From contig NZ_CP014263.1 in the NCBI RefSeq assembly GCF_001988955.1, positions 2,170,001 through 2,234,000 on the forward strand: a DNA stretch of 64,000 bases, written 5' to 3'. Under the pieces are notes generated by a model. The model searched no databases and had not been told where the DNA came from. It saw only the letters and a list, made by a program, of their open reading frames with translations. Shown here piece after piece: positions 1 through 8,332 of this stretch; position 1 is the first letter of the stretch, and every line of letters starts with the position of its first letter. The DNA is from Spirosoma montaniterrae. Lineage in GTDB: Bacteria > Bacteroidota > Bacteroidia > Cytophagales > Spirosomataceae. Both the position numbers and the translations under genes were made by a program.

Positions 1-65
1 CCTCTGTGCATCTCCCGCTCCGGCGTACCGGTACTGTCTCTGTGTATATCTGTGTCCCAAAAAAT

Positions 66-1444
66 TCATGGCGTTAGTTCCCACCAGTCTGTGCATCCTA
101 CGACGCGGTTAAAGCCCTCACTCGTCAACTGCGCTTCGTAGCCCCAGCCCACATAAGCCCGCTCAGGCCTGGCCCCGTCGGGTGCACTGAAGACGGCCAC
201 AAACTGATTGCCCTGACCCGGATAGTCCGTGATGTACTGCCAGCGGTCGGCCACAGGGTCATACTGCCAGAGGTCGCGCAGCCCCGGCCCTCAGCCGTTA
301 CGCCCAGACCGAAGTAGCCCTGGCGGGCCATAGCGAAGCCCACCCCCCGCTGCCGGGCATCGCCGGGAAAGTCGGCTCTCTTCGTCCACGAATCGGTAGC
401 GGGGTTGTAGGCCCACAGGCGCGTAGGCTGACCAGGGCGTTGATTGACGACATAACCGATGTTGCGAATCGAAAAAGTAGCCATCAGGCCGGGGGGTTCG
501 GGCAGGGGGGCACGCACGGTCTGGGTGAATACAGCGTCGATGCTCCGCATGGCTGGTGAGCCATTTTGGGTTAGAAAGTAGGCTTCGTCGGTGGTGGTGA
601 AAAATACCAGTTCCCCATCTTCGCCCCCATAACTTGGATTAACAGGACTGCCACCAACCGGAAAAATAGCCCCCATCCCCCGGAAAAAGAAATACTTACT
701 GGCCGAACGCTCTTCGATAATATACCCCAATCCACTAAATTGATGACGGTCAACGCCCTGAAAAAACACATTATACTGCACAAATCCATGCCGGGGCGTC
801 CGACGGTCAGCCGACAGTAACTGCCATTCATCGGCCTGACGATTGTAGATTTTCACATCCATAAACGGTTGAGTAGGCCCTGCGTATCGTACCACCTGTA
901 CCTGATTTCCCACGTAAGCCCCAATTGTGGGGTTTCCACAACCGTTCATTGGATTAGACCCGCAGATGCCATCGACTGCCACCGGACAGGTCGTGTAGTC
1001 GCCCCCGCTGAACGACGCATGGGCCAGCCGCGTCCAGCGGGGGCCGCCGGTGGGCGAGTTGTTAAGCCGGTGCGTGTACGTGCGCAGAGCCGTAATCGAG
1101 TCGCGGTCGGCAAAGCGAAACGCCAGCCGTAGTTGATACGTCTGCCCCACCGTCAGACCGCTCAGCCGTAGCGACGTTAACATGAAATCGCGCAACGTCT
1201 GTGTTTCGCCCACCGTGAACGGCACTACCCCACCCTGCCCGGTTTGGGCCGTGAGCCGCCAGCCCGACGGCTCCATACGAATGCTTTTCACTATCACCTC
1301 TGCCGACGAAGCCCCCGTTGCCTGCACACTCACCAGCGATGCCTGCGAAGCCGTAACGGGGTCCGGCTGCACTACCACCGGCACCGGCTCGGTCGTTCGG
1401 CAACCAGCAAAGAGTATTAGCAAGATCAGGTAAGTGTTTTTCAC
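66..1444 (-). pseudogene. Kelch-type beta-propeller lipoprotein, frameshifted near its 3' end
   Basis: Predicted exported, lipid-anchored beta-propeller protein. GTG at 1444 is the best start because it opens a lipoprotein signal ending at Cys15 (LLILFAGC); an upstream ATG in the same frame lies inside a palindrome. A fibronectin-like stretch precedes Kelch-like blades such as LWAYNPATDSWTKR. The frame breaks at a run of four C (282-285, + strand). With one extra base the blade GLRDLWQYDPVADRW is restored and the protein runs on to TGA at 66-68, ending GCTDWWELTP. Without it, translation drifts into unrelated residues and stops near 125. The gene lies downstream of DUF4249 genes on the same strand. 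The function is unknown; a surface binding or adhesion role is inference. Sequencing error versus real decay cannot be separated from the sequence alone. Confidence 0.75.
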
Positions 1445-1459
1445 AACGGTAAGGACAGC

Positions 1460-1512
1460 AATTTGGTCAGCGTGTGCCCTATCTTTGCGATAGGGCACAC
1501 GCTGACCAAATT
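1460..1512. repeat. Perfect 24-bp palindrome, 5-nt loop
   Basis: Arms 1460-1483 and 1489-1512 are exact reverse complements separated by TTTGC. The element lies between the end of one DUF4249 gene and the start of the Kelch gene. The paralogous intergenic site near 2877-2900 has only one arm, so the palindrome is a local gain or loss. It could act as a terminator or processing site on the minus-strand transcript; a T-tract is lacking. Confidence 0.9.
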
Positions 1513-1532
1513 AAACAAAATTTTTTATTTGC

Positions 1533-2732
1533 TTACTCCTGCCAGCCTTCGGGCTTGATCGGCGTTCGGGTGGGGCCGGGTACACATAGTGCCAAAGGCG
1601 GGCGACCCCGAATGCCCGATACAGGTTCTTTGTAGGGGGTCCGTCCGTTTAAGTAGGTAAACAGCTTAGGCCGGTCTGGGTCGGCAGGCGATGCCGGTAG
1701 CTCATTTGTCACATTTCGCCGGGTGAGCCAGTAACGCACAGCCGACACACCCGACGCCGTGAAATAGCCGACAACCTCTTCGCGGTCATTACTTAGGTTG
1801 CGAATGTTACCAACGGGAGCCGCCGGGGGCGTGTCGGTCAGGCCACCGGTTTGCTGGCTTTGTTCATCTAAACGCCGAAAGTATCGGTAAGCCTCTGCCG
1901 TCAGTGCCGACTGACGAATCTCCACCAAAGCTGGGTAGTACTGATAAAACGGAATCTGGGCCACCCGTCGATTTGTGATGCGTTTCCCATCGCTGAGTGC
2001 ATCTGAAAATAAGCTAAGCTGTGAGCTATAGAGTATTTCCCAACATTGAGTTCGACACTCATAATCAATGTTTTGGGGACGAGGGAACGGCAGGGGAACG
2101 ATTCGGTTTGGCATACATTTTTCGACCAGATTGCCAGCGTCGTCGCGCTCGTAATACACCTGGTCATTCCCGCAGGTCTGGCAGAAATCCTGCTTTTCCC
2201 ATAATACCCAATCCCATCGATAATAGTTGGGCGTACCAGCCGGGTCCTGCGTGTCGATAAACAGGTCATTAGCGGCTGTGAGCGGAGATAGTTGGCCGGT
2301 TAAACTACGCGGATTGTAAACATCAGTAGTAGTCAAAATTGGGGATACGGCGGGCATTGTTTCTGTTGACGACGCATAGCGCATACCATCGGCCAATTCA
2401 AGTTGCAACTGGTAGCGGTTGCCCACCCGCCCCCGGAAGCCGTCGGGCAGTTGATACGTGCCGGGGCTGACTTCCCTCGCCGTTATAGTTTCGTCGTCGT
2501 TCACTCGCACTGTAACCCGCGCTCCGGTCAGGGGTGTGTCGCCAAAGCGGCCCGTAAACCGGTCGGCGGCAGAGCGGTTGAGCCGAATACGCTGCGGTTC
2601 GGCCCGGTCAGTAATGGTGCCATCGACCACCAGCACATCGGCGGTTAGGTTGAATCGGGGCGCGATAGGGTCAATGCAGCCTATCAGCATTGACAAAAAG
2701 GCGATAACAGCATATCGTGCGATGGGCTTCAT
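1533..2732 (-). CDS. DUF4249 domain lipoprotein (copy A)
   Basis: Outer-membrane-associated lipoprotein of the DUF4249 family, typically encoded beside TonB-dependent receptors in Bacteroidetes; no biochemical role is established. The chosen start (MKPIARY) gives a signal peptide with lipobox IGC at Cys19. A longer in-frame start at 2810 would translate relics of neighbouring genes, so I reject it. An N-terminal beta-rich part (DVLVVDGTITD) is followed by two Cys pairs, CQTC near residue 180 and CRTQC near 227, and the C-terminal block CVPGPTRTPIKPEGWQE. About 399 residues. The last ~60 bp and the downstream ~35 bp are almost identical to copy B, suggesting recent gene conversion or duplication. 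Confidence 0.85.
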   Translation of the reverse strand: MKPIARYAVIAFLSMLIGCIDPIAPRFNLTADVLVVDGTITDRAEPQRIRLNRSAADRFTGRFGDTPLTGARVTVRVNDDETITAREVSPGTYQLPDGFRGRVGNRYQLQLELADGMRYASSTETMPAVSPILTTTDVYNPRSLTGQLSPLTAANDLFIDTQDPAGTPNYYRWDWVLWEKQDFCQTCGNDQVYYERDDAGNLVEKCMPNRIVPLPFPRPQNIDYECRTQCWEILYSSQLSLFSDALSDGKRITNRRVAQIPFYQYYPALVEIRQSALTAEAYRYFRRLDEQSQQTGGLTDTPPAAPVGNIRNLSNDREEVVGYFTASGVSAVRYWLTRRNVTNELPASPADPDRPKLFTYLNGRTPYKEPVSGIRGRPPLALCVPGPTRTPIKPEGWQE

Positions 2733-2744
2733 TGGCTTGTTTAA

Positions 2745-2890
2745 ACTCGAAATTATCGTTGCCTGACTTTCATAGCCCCATAGATACGTCCACACAGACG
2801 TACTCAACACGCCCAGAACCGATTGCCCTGACGGGAATAGTCAAACAAGATCAGGTAAGGGTTTTTCACAACGATAAGGGCAGACGCTGA
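2745..2890 (-). pseudogene. Fossil of a second Kelch lipoprotein gene (internally deleted)
   Basis: On the minus strand this spacer begins with GTG AAA AAC and encodes VKNPYLILF, matching the signal peptide start of the Kelch gene (VKNTYLILL). It then jumps directly to DYSRQGNRF, matching DYPGQGNQF close to the Kelch C-terminus, and later TYLWGYESQ, matching AYVGWGYEAQ. All the propeller in between is gone and stops interrupt the rest. The fossil sits between DUF4249 copies A and B exactly where the intact gene sits downstream of copy A. This implies an ancestral duplication of a DUF4249-Kelch unit. Confidence 0.75.
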
Positions 2891-2917
2891 CCAAATTAAA
2901 CAAAATTTTTTATTTGT

Positions 2918-4072
2918 TTACTCCTGCCAGCCTTCGGGCTTGATCGGCGTTCGGGTAGGGCCGGGTACGCATAGTGCCGCTACGCGACCGTCTTCCTGGG
3001 GTATACGGCCCGTTTGGGCTTCAAACAACGTGTTCGCAATAGGGGGGCCGGTGTTGGCCGACCGGTTGAGCCAGTACCGCACACGGGCTACCGACGTAGC
3101 TCCAAAATAGCCCACTACGGCCTCCCGCTCATTAGCCAGATTGCGCACGTTGCCAATCGGAGCGTTTGGTGGTACATCGGCAAGTCCACCCGCATTTTGA
3201 GTTTGAACTTCTAATTGACGAAAGTACATAAAGGCTTCTTTAGTCAGGGCAACCTGCCGGATTTCGACTAAGCAGGGACCGGCGTGTAAATAAGGAATTT
3301 GTCCTACTAACCGGCCACCGATTGTGCGACCATCCGTATAAATATCGGCAAGCAGGTTTAGCTGTGTGCTTTGCAGAATCTCCCAGCAGGGCGTCCGGCA
3401 ACTGTAATCCAGATAGCCCTGAATGGTAAAGTTGGTAACGCAGCCCTCTACCAGCCGCTGCTGATCGTCAAAGATTTGGTAGCGTCCCTGATAACAGCTT
3501 CGGCACCAGGGCTGCTTTTCCCAGGCTTTCCAATCCCAGCGGTAAAAGTTAGGCTGTTTAGCCGGATCGTTCGTGTCGATGAAGAAGTCGTTGGCGGGCA
3601 ACAGACGGGCAGGGTTGGTAGCTACAATACTGGCGGAGTTGAATCGCTGATACACCCGACTGATAGCCGGGGCAGTAGGCATGACCTCCTCTGTTGACAC
3701 ATAGCGAGTACCGTCTGACAGCAGCAGTTGAAGTTGATACCGGCGACCAGCCTGCCCCCGAATACCCGTCGGCAATTGATACGTACCTGGGGCAGTCTCC
3801 GAAAACGCCACTGTCTGTTGCCCGTCAATCAGTAGGGTTAGCGCAGCGCGGCTCACGGGCAACACGCCGAAACGCCCTGTTAGCTTTTCTGTTCGGGAGC
3901 GATTCAGCGTCACTATTTGCGGCTCATCGAGGTCTGTCAGGAAACCGTCGATGACCAGCACGTCCAGGTTATAATTCGCGTCAGGCTCATACGGGTCAAT
4001 GCAGGCCGCTAAGCTGACAGCTATAACCAGCAGCCACAGTACAAGCCGAATCAGTTTGGTCATCAAGGTCAT
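2918..4072 (-). CDS. DUF4249 domain lipoprotein (copy B)
   Basis: Second DUF4249 paralogue, 384 residues. A signal peptide with lipobox SLAAC gives a lipidated Cys24. It keeps the same Cys arrangement as copy A: CRSC near residue 187 and CRTPCWEI near 226, plus the C-terminal CVPGPTRTPIKPEGWQE shared almost verbatim. Two ATGs lie three codons apart; the first overlaps a relic TonB-receptor end (YNFDLK-stop, AAATGA). No partner receptor is directly adjacent upstream; the nearest lies past a repeat cluster. Probably the outer-membrane lipoprotein partner of a TonB receptor; substrate unknown. Confidence 0.85.
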   Translation of the reverse strand: MTLMTKLIRLVLWLLVIAVSLAACIDPYEPDANYNLDVLVIDGFLTDLDEPQIVTLNRSRTEKLTGRFGVLPVSRAALTLLIDGQQTVAFSETAPGTYQLPTGIRGQAGRRYQLQLLLSDGTRYVSTEEVMPTAPAISRVYQRFNSASIVATNPARLLPANDFFIDTNDPAKQPNFYRWDWKAWEKQPWCRSCYQGRYQIFDDQQRLVEGCVTNFTIQGYLDYSCRTPCWEILQSTQLNLLADIYTDGRTIGGRLVGQIPYLHAGPCLVEIRQVALTKEAFMYFRQLEVQTQNAGGLADVPPNAPIGNVRNLANEREAVVGYFGATSVARVRYWLNRSANTGPPIANTLFEAQTGRIPQEDGRVAALCVPGPTRTPIKPEGWQE

Positions 4073-4129
4073 TTCAAGTCGAAATTGTACAAAATTGAAT
4101 CAGGTGTGGCGTATGGCTGGCTGACGTTG

Positions 4130-4292
4130 CATTGACGCATGGCTGACGCGAGCGGAGACGCAAAGGGTTGCGTCTCTACGCCGGATGGTCAATTGTAGAG
4201 ACGCAACCCTTTGCGTCTCCACGTGCGTCAGCAACCCTTTGCGTCTCCACCTGCGTCAGCAACCCTTTGCGTCTCCACGTCAGTCAGCCATG
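4130..4292. repeat. Cluster of AGACGCAAAGGGTTGCGTCT palindromic repeats
   Basis: The motif AGACGCAAAGGGTTGCGTCT (imperfect dyad) occurs in both orientations. An inverted pair is separated by GCCGGATGGTCAATTG. Two further direct copies, spaced by GTGCGTCAGC and CTGCGTCAGC, follow. The block is bounded by (in)complete GGCTGACG words. A close relative lies at 55455-55572. The structure is REP/MITE-like: intergenic, non-coding, no terminal transposase gene. It fills the 228-bp gap between copy B and the TonB receptor gene. Confidence 0.85.
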
Positions 4293-4300
4293 CATCAAGA

Positions 4301-6712
4301 TCATTTAAACTCGAAATTATACGACAGGCTGGGAATGGGTACGGCAAAAATAGCCAGCCGATAGGGGTTGGTGGCCTGCCCTTCGGTGCGAAAAAAGATG
4401 GAATAGGCGTTTTTGCGTCCGTATAGATTGTAAACCGTAAACGTCCAGCGGCCCTGCCACCGACGTCCCTTCAGGCTGGGATTGTAAATGTTCCAGGCAA
4501 AATCGAGCCGGTGGTAGTCGGGCAGGCGGTACTGGTTCCGCTCGTTGTAGTACGGGTAGTTGCGACCCTGATAGCGGACAAACCCTTCCGGTGCGGTGTA
4601 AGGTCGCCCGGTGCTGTACACAAAATTGAACGAGAAACTATGGTGTTTGGTCTGGTTGATGGTCAGGCTCAGGTTCAGGCTGTGCGGGCGGTCGAAGTTG
4701 GCCGCGTACCAGTTGCCGTTGTTGATGCGCTCCTGAAAACTGGCTCCTTCGGCTACCTGATTAAACGTTCGGGCAAAGGTGTAGTTAACCCAGCCCGTCA
4801 GCTCACCCTTCTTTTTCGCCAGCATCAGTTCAACGCCGTAGGCTTTGCCCCGCCCCTGTAAGAGTTGGGTTTCGGGATACGGCTGCAACAGAAAATTGGC
4901 CCCCGGTCGGTAATCGACTACATTCTGCGTACTGCGCCAGTAAACCTCTGCCGACAGTTCATAGATATTACTCTTCAGATTCTGAAACCAGCCCGCCGAC
5001 CATAGCTGACTGATTTGCGGGCGAATGAACGGGTCGGCGAGTTTCCAGCGGGCGGTAGGCAACGGCGTGGTCGTGTTGCTGATAACCTGCAAATATTGCC
5101 GCATCAGGTTGTAGCCCACCTTGACCGACGCGTTGGCTCCAACGGCGTAGCGCAGCCCCAGCCGGGGTTCCAGCCCACCGTAGGTTTGCGCGACCTGCCC
5201 GGCTCCGTACCGCACCGAGTCGGTAACGGTGGTTTCGTCGGGCAAGGTTCCGGGCCTGTACTGACGCACTAAGGACGGGCCGACGTTCAGGAAATACGAG
5301 TACCGTAACCCCGCCGACACGGCCAACTGGGGCGTAATGCTCCATTCATCTTCGGCATGAACGGCCAGTTCGAGACCGTTTTCGAGCGGGGTGGCCTGGC
5401 GGTTTACGCTGGTGCTGCTGCCGGGAAGCAACTCGCCCGGATTGAGCCGGTAATGCGTAGCACTCAGCCCCACTTCCAGCTTATGATTGTCAGTCTGGTA
5501 GCCCAGATTCGTTTTGGCCTGCCGTTGCCAGATCGATTGTTCAAGCACTACCTTGTTGGCCGCAACTGCCGGATCGGTGGGCGGCTCTATCGACAGAATA
5601 CGTGGGGTGTAACGGGCCACGATGGCCGAGGTTTGCAGGTTCAGGCGGGGCGTGATGGCCCAGAACCACCGGACCATGCCGTTGGCCGTTTGGTTGTCGT
5701 ACTGCGTAGCCGTTGCGTTGATGTTGGCGATGCTGCCCAGCAAATCGGTCTGGAAAATATCGCGGTTAACGTAGCCCGTTGCCGTAAGCGTATGCCGGTC
5801 GTTCATCCGCCAGAAAACCTTACCGACCAGATCGCCGAATCTGGCCCGTATCTGATCGAAACGGGGCAACACCAAGGGCAGTAAAAAATCGTTGACTGCC
5901 CCCCGCCCCGATACCATAACGGCCATCTTCTGGCGGATAATAGGCACCTCAGCCGTTAGCCGGTTCGAGACCAAGCTAACGCCCCCCGTCAGCCGGAATT
6001 GGTTCAGATCGGGATTGCGTAGGGTAACGTCGAGTACCGATGCGGCCCGCCCGCCGTACCGCGCCGGTACGTTGCCTTTGTAGAGGTCAAGCCCGCTAAC
6101 AGCATCTGCCGGAAACACCGAAAACATGCCAAACATGTGGGTTGGGTTGAAGATAGGTGTATCGTCTAACAGAATCAGGTTCTGGTCGGTAGTGCCGCCC
6201 CGGATGTTGACGCCATTGGCCGCTTCGCCCACGCTCGTTACGCCCGGCAGCAGTTGCAGACTGCGTAAAATATCGACCTCGCCGAGAGCTGTAGGCAGTT
6301 TCTGAATGGTTTTTAAGCTAATCTGACTGACACCCAGCAACGGCTGGCGCACCGTGCGGTCGAAGCCTTTGCTGGTCACGACCACTTCCTCTAACTGACT
6401 CGCTACGCTGGGCAAACGCACATCGAGCATGGTATTGCCCCGAATGCGCAGCGATTGTCGAAACGGCACATAACCCACGTGCCGGGCCACCACCACGTGC
6501 CGACCGGCAGCTACTTTAATCGAAAAACGCCCTTCGTCATCGGTGTATGTCCCCGACGATGCCTTTTCGTAATTCAGCACGATGGCCGCCCGAACAAGCG
6601 GTTGCCCCGTGGCCGAATCCCGGACGGTGCCGCTTAGCGTGTATAGAATCTGGGCCTGGGCCAGACCGGTTAGATTCATCAGCAAAATCAGGAACAGAAG
6701 ACGTCGAGACAT
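4301..6712 (-). CDS. TonB-dependent receptor with carboxypeptidase-like N-domain
   Basis: Outer-membrane active transporter energised by TonB. Signal peptide about residues 1-21 (NLTGLAQAQ). A carboxypeptidase-regulatory-like beta-sandwich follows (about 25-110, LSGTVRDSATGQPL), then a plug domain (about 130-240; DILRSLQLLPGV, VNIRGG) and a 22-strand-type barrel. The protein ends in the aromatic residue plus two-residue terminus YNFEFK. 803 residues, normal for the non-SusC receptor class seen with DUF4249 proteins. It is divergent from the DUF4249 gene at 6777, its likely functional partner, with 64 bp between the start codons. The ligand is not evident. Confidence 0.92.
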   Translation of the reverse strand: MSRRLLFLILLMNLTGLAQAQILYTLSGTVRDSATGQPLVRAAIVLNYEKASSGTYTDDEGRFSIKVAAGRHVVVARHVGYVPFRQSLRIRGNTMLDVRLPSVASQLEEVVVTSKGFDRTVRQPLLGVSQISLKTIQKLPTALGEVDILRSLQLLPGVTSVGEAANGVNIRGGTTDQNLILLDDTPIFNPTHMFGMFSVFPADAVSGLDLYKGNVPARYGGRAASVLDVTLRNPDLNQFRLTGGVSLVSNRLTAEVPIIRQKMAVMVSGRGAVNDFLLPLVLPRFDQIRARFGDLVGKVFWRMNDRHTLTATGYVNRDIFQTDLLGSIANINATATQYDNQTANGMVRWFWAITPRLNLQTSAIVARYTPRILSIEPPTDPAVAANKVVLEQSIWQRQAKTNLGYQTDNHKLEVGLSATHYRLNPGELLPGSSTSVNRQATPLENGLELAVHAEDEWSITPQLAVSAGLRYSYFLNVGPSLVRQYRPGTLPDETTVTDSVRYGAGQVAQTYGGLEPRLGLRYAVGANASVKVGYNLMRQYLQVISNTTTPLPTARWKLADPFIRPQISQLWSAGWFQNLKSNIYELSAEVYWRSTQNVVDYRPGANFLLQPYPETQLLQGRGKAYGVELMLAKKKGELTGWVNYTFARTFNQVAEGASFQERINNGNWYAANFDRPHSLNLSLTINQTKHHSFSFNFVYSTGRPYTAPEGFVRYQGRNYPYYNERNQYRLPDYHRLDFAWNIYNPSLKGRRWQGRWTFTVYNLYGRKNAYSIFFRTEGQATNPYRLAIFAVPIPSLSYNFEFK

Positions 6713-6776
6713 AAACGATAGATTAACGTACTATCATTCTTTAAAGAATTAATTGCGCTTTAGTTACCTACTCATT

Positions 6777-8036
6777 ATGAATTTCCGGATCACTATACTA
6801 CTCAGCGTTATTCTGCTTTTGTTCATCGCAGTTGCCTGCGTTGATCCGTACCAGCCCGACTTTAAAGCGACGGTCGATGTCGTTGTGGTCGATGGCACGA
6901 TCAACAACCTGCCCGAACCGCAGGTTATTCAGCTTAACCGTTCGCGGGCCGATCCGGTAACGGGGCGGTTTGGGGTACTGCCCATCCGCAATGCGAAAGT
7001 TGACATCATCGTGAATGGCGACCAGACGCTTTCGCTGGTTGAGACGCAGAACGGCACCTATCAGTTGCCCTCCGACTTTAAAGGGAAAGTGGGCGCATCG
7101 TATCAGCTTCGGTTTACGCTGGACGATGGTACGCGCTACGAATCGACGCCGGAGGTGATGCCCGCCGTTGTGCCGATTAGCCGCCTGTCGCACCGGTTCA
7201 ATGCAAACAGCCTGCCTGCCAAACGACCCGACGGGCAACCCAGCCGGGTACGCGACGCAACCGATATTTTTGTAGACTGGCAGGACCCGCCCTCCACCGT
7301 CAACTATTACCGGTGGAACTGGATTCTCTGGGAACGTCAGGCGTGGTGCCGGAGTTGCGGCAACGGATATTACCTGATCTGGAACCGAAACAACACGAAC
7401 CTCCTGTATGAAGACTGCTACACACTTCAGAATACCGGGTCCGTAAGTGGCCCCAGCCCACCTTATTTTATCAACGACTACCGATGCCGAACGCCATGCT
7501 GGGAGATTTTGTACGGCTACGACATCAACCTGTTCGACGACGCTTTCAGCAACGGCGGTCAGCTAACCGGGCGGCTTGTGGCCCGGATACCCTTCTACCA
7601 AAGCGAGGGCTGTTTAGTCGAAATTCGGCAGGCGTCGCTGACCCGGCAGGCGCATCGGTATTTTCAGCAGTTGCAGCAGCAGACTCAGAATTCGGGTGGT
7701 TTAGCCGATACGCCCCCGGCGGCTCCCATCGGCAACATACGCAATAAGACGAACCAGGCAGAAGCAGTAGTGGGGTATTTTACGGCGGCAGGCATATCAG
7801 CACAACGCTATTGGTTAGACCGCTTAGACGCTACTGGCAATCCACCGGGACTGTTTCAGGCTCTGAACAATCTGGAACCTTCGCCCGAAGATATTCTTGT
7901 TGACCCCAACAACGACCGGGGCAAGCCCGCACCCGACTTCGTAGGCGGCACCAAAAACCAGAGCCGCCCCCCCACTGCCGTGTGTGAACCGAGCGACAGC
8001 CGAACGCCATTTATGCCAGCGGGTTGGCGCGAGTAA
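6777..8036 (+). CDS. DUF4249 domain lipoprotein (copy C)
   Basis: Third DUF4249 paralogue, 419 residues from ATG 6777 (MNFRITILL); an ATG eight codons upstream is less likely because it displaces the signal peptide. Lipobox IAVAC gives lipidated Cys21. The Cys pairs CRSC (about residue 190) and CRTPC (about 236) are conserved, while the C-terminus has diverged to CEPSDSRTPFMPAGWRE. It sits head-to-head with the TonB receptor and probably works with it at the outer membrane. It is more divergent from copies A and B than they are from each other. Confidence 0.88.
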   Translation: MNFRITILLSVILLLFIAVACVDPYQPDFKATVDVVVVDGTINNLPEPQVIQLNRSRADPVTGRFGVLPIRNAKVDIIVNGDQTLSLVETQNGTYQLPSDFKGKVGASYQLRFTLDDGTRYESTPEVMPAVVPISRLSHRFNANSLPAKRPDGQPSRVRDATDIFVDWQDPPSTVNYYRWNWILWERQAWCRSCGNGYYLIWNRNNTNLLYEDCYTLQNTGSVSGPSPPYFINDYRCRTPCWEILYGYDINLFDDAFSNGGQLTGRLVARIPFYQSEGCLVEIRQASLTRQAHRYFQQLQQQTQNSGGLADTPPAAPIGNIRNKTNQAEAVVGYFTAAGISAQRYWLDRLDATGNPPGLFQALNNLEPSPEDILVDPNNDRGKPAPDFVGGTKNQSRPPTAVCEPSDSRTPFMPAGWRE

Positions 8037-8196
8037 CGCTACGTATGTCGGGCTTTTAAGCGATTCGTTGGTTTCTATTTTTTTATATCTACCAGAATAG
8101 TTGTAAAAAATCTTTTTATTTACCAATTTTGATGCACTTGCTGATCTGACAGATGGCATCAAGATTGTCTTTATTTTCAATTCAGGTTGTATTCAA

Positions 8197-8233
8197 ACCA
8201 AAAAGGCTGGCCGCACTACGACCAGCTTTTTTT
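8197..8233. terminator. Rho-independent terminator
   Basis: A GC-rich hairpin built on GCTGG/CCAGC is flanked by A5 on one side and T7 on the other, so it could act in both directions. It sits between DUF4249 copy C (+) and the convergent nuclease gene (-). Confidence 0.65.
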
Positions 8234-8238
8234 GCAAA

Positions 8239-8332
8239 AATGGAACACGGATAGTACGGATGTTACGGATCAACACAGATTTTTTATCTCATCCGTGTTA
8301 ATCCGTAACATCCGTACTATCCGTGTTCCATT
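8239..8332. repeat. Word hairpin, nonad type (ACGGATnnn), ~42-bp stem
   Basis: Arms 8239-8280 and 8291-8332 pair over 42 positions with two mismatches, loop about 10 nt. Each arm is a degenerate tandem of ACGGAT plus three or four variable bases. The right arm contains the first two bases of the stop codon of the nuclease gene (8331-8333, minus strand). Confidence 0.9.

Noticed and set aside
1..65. CTGTGTATATCTGTGTC-type words at the left edge as another word hairpin
   Set aside because: Only a fragment is inside the window and no clear complementary arm can be shown.
1478..1490. TATCTTTG inside the 1460-1512 palindrome as a promoter
   Set aside because: It points toward the 3' end of a convergent gene and consists of the palindrome loop; probably coincidental.
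2733..2810. N-terminal extension of DUF4249 copy A
   Set aside because: It reads through fossil Kelch and receptor sequence and would bury the lipoprotein signal.
4130..4292. Insertion sequence ends
   Set aside because: No transposase fragment and no target duplication seen; the structure is that of a REP/MITE-type repeat.
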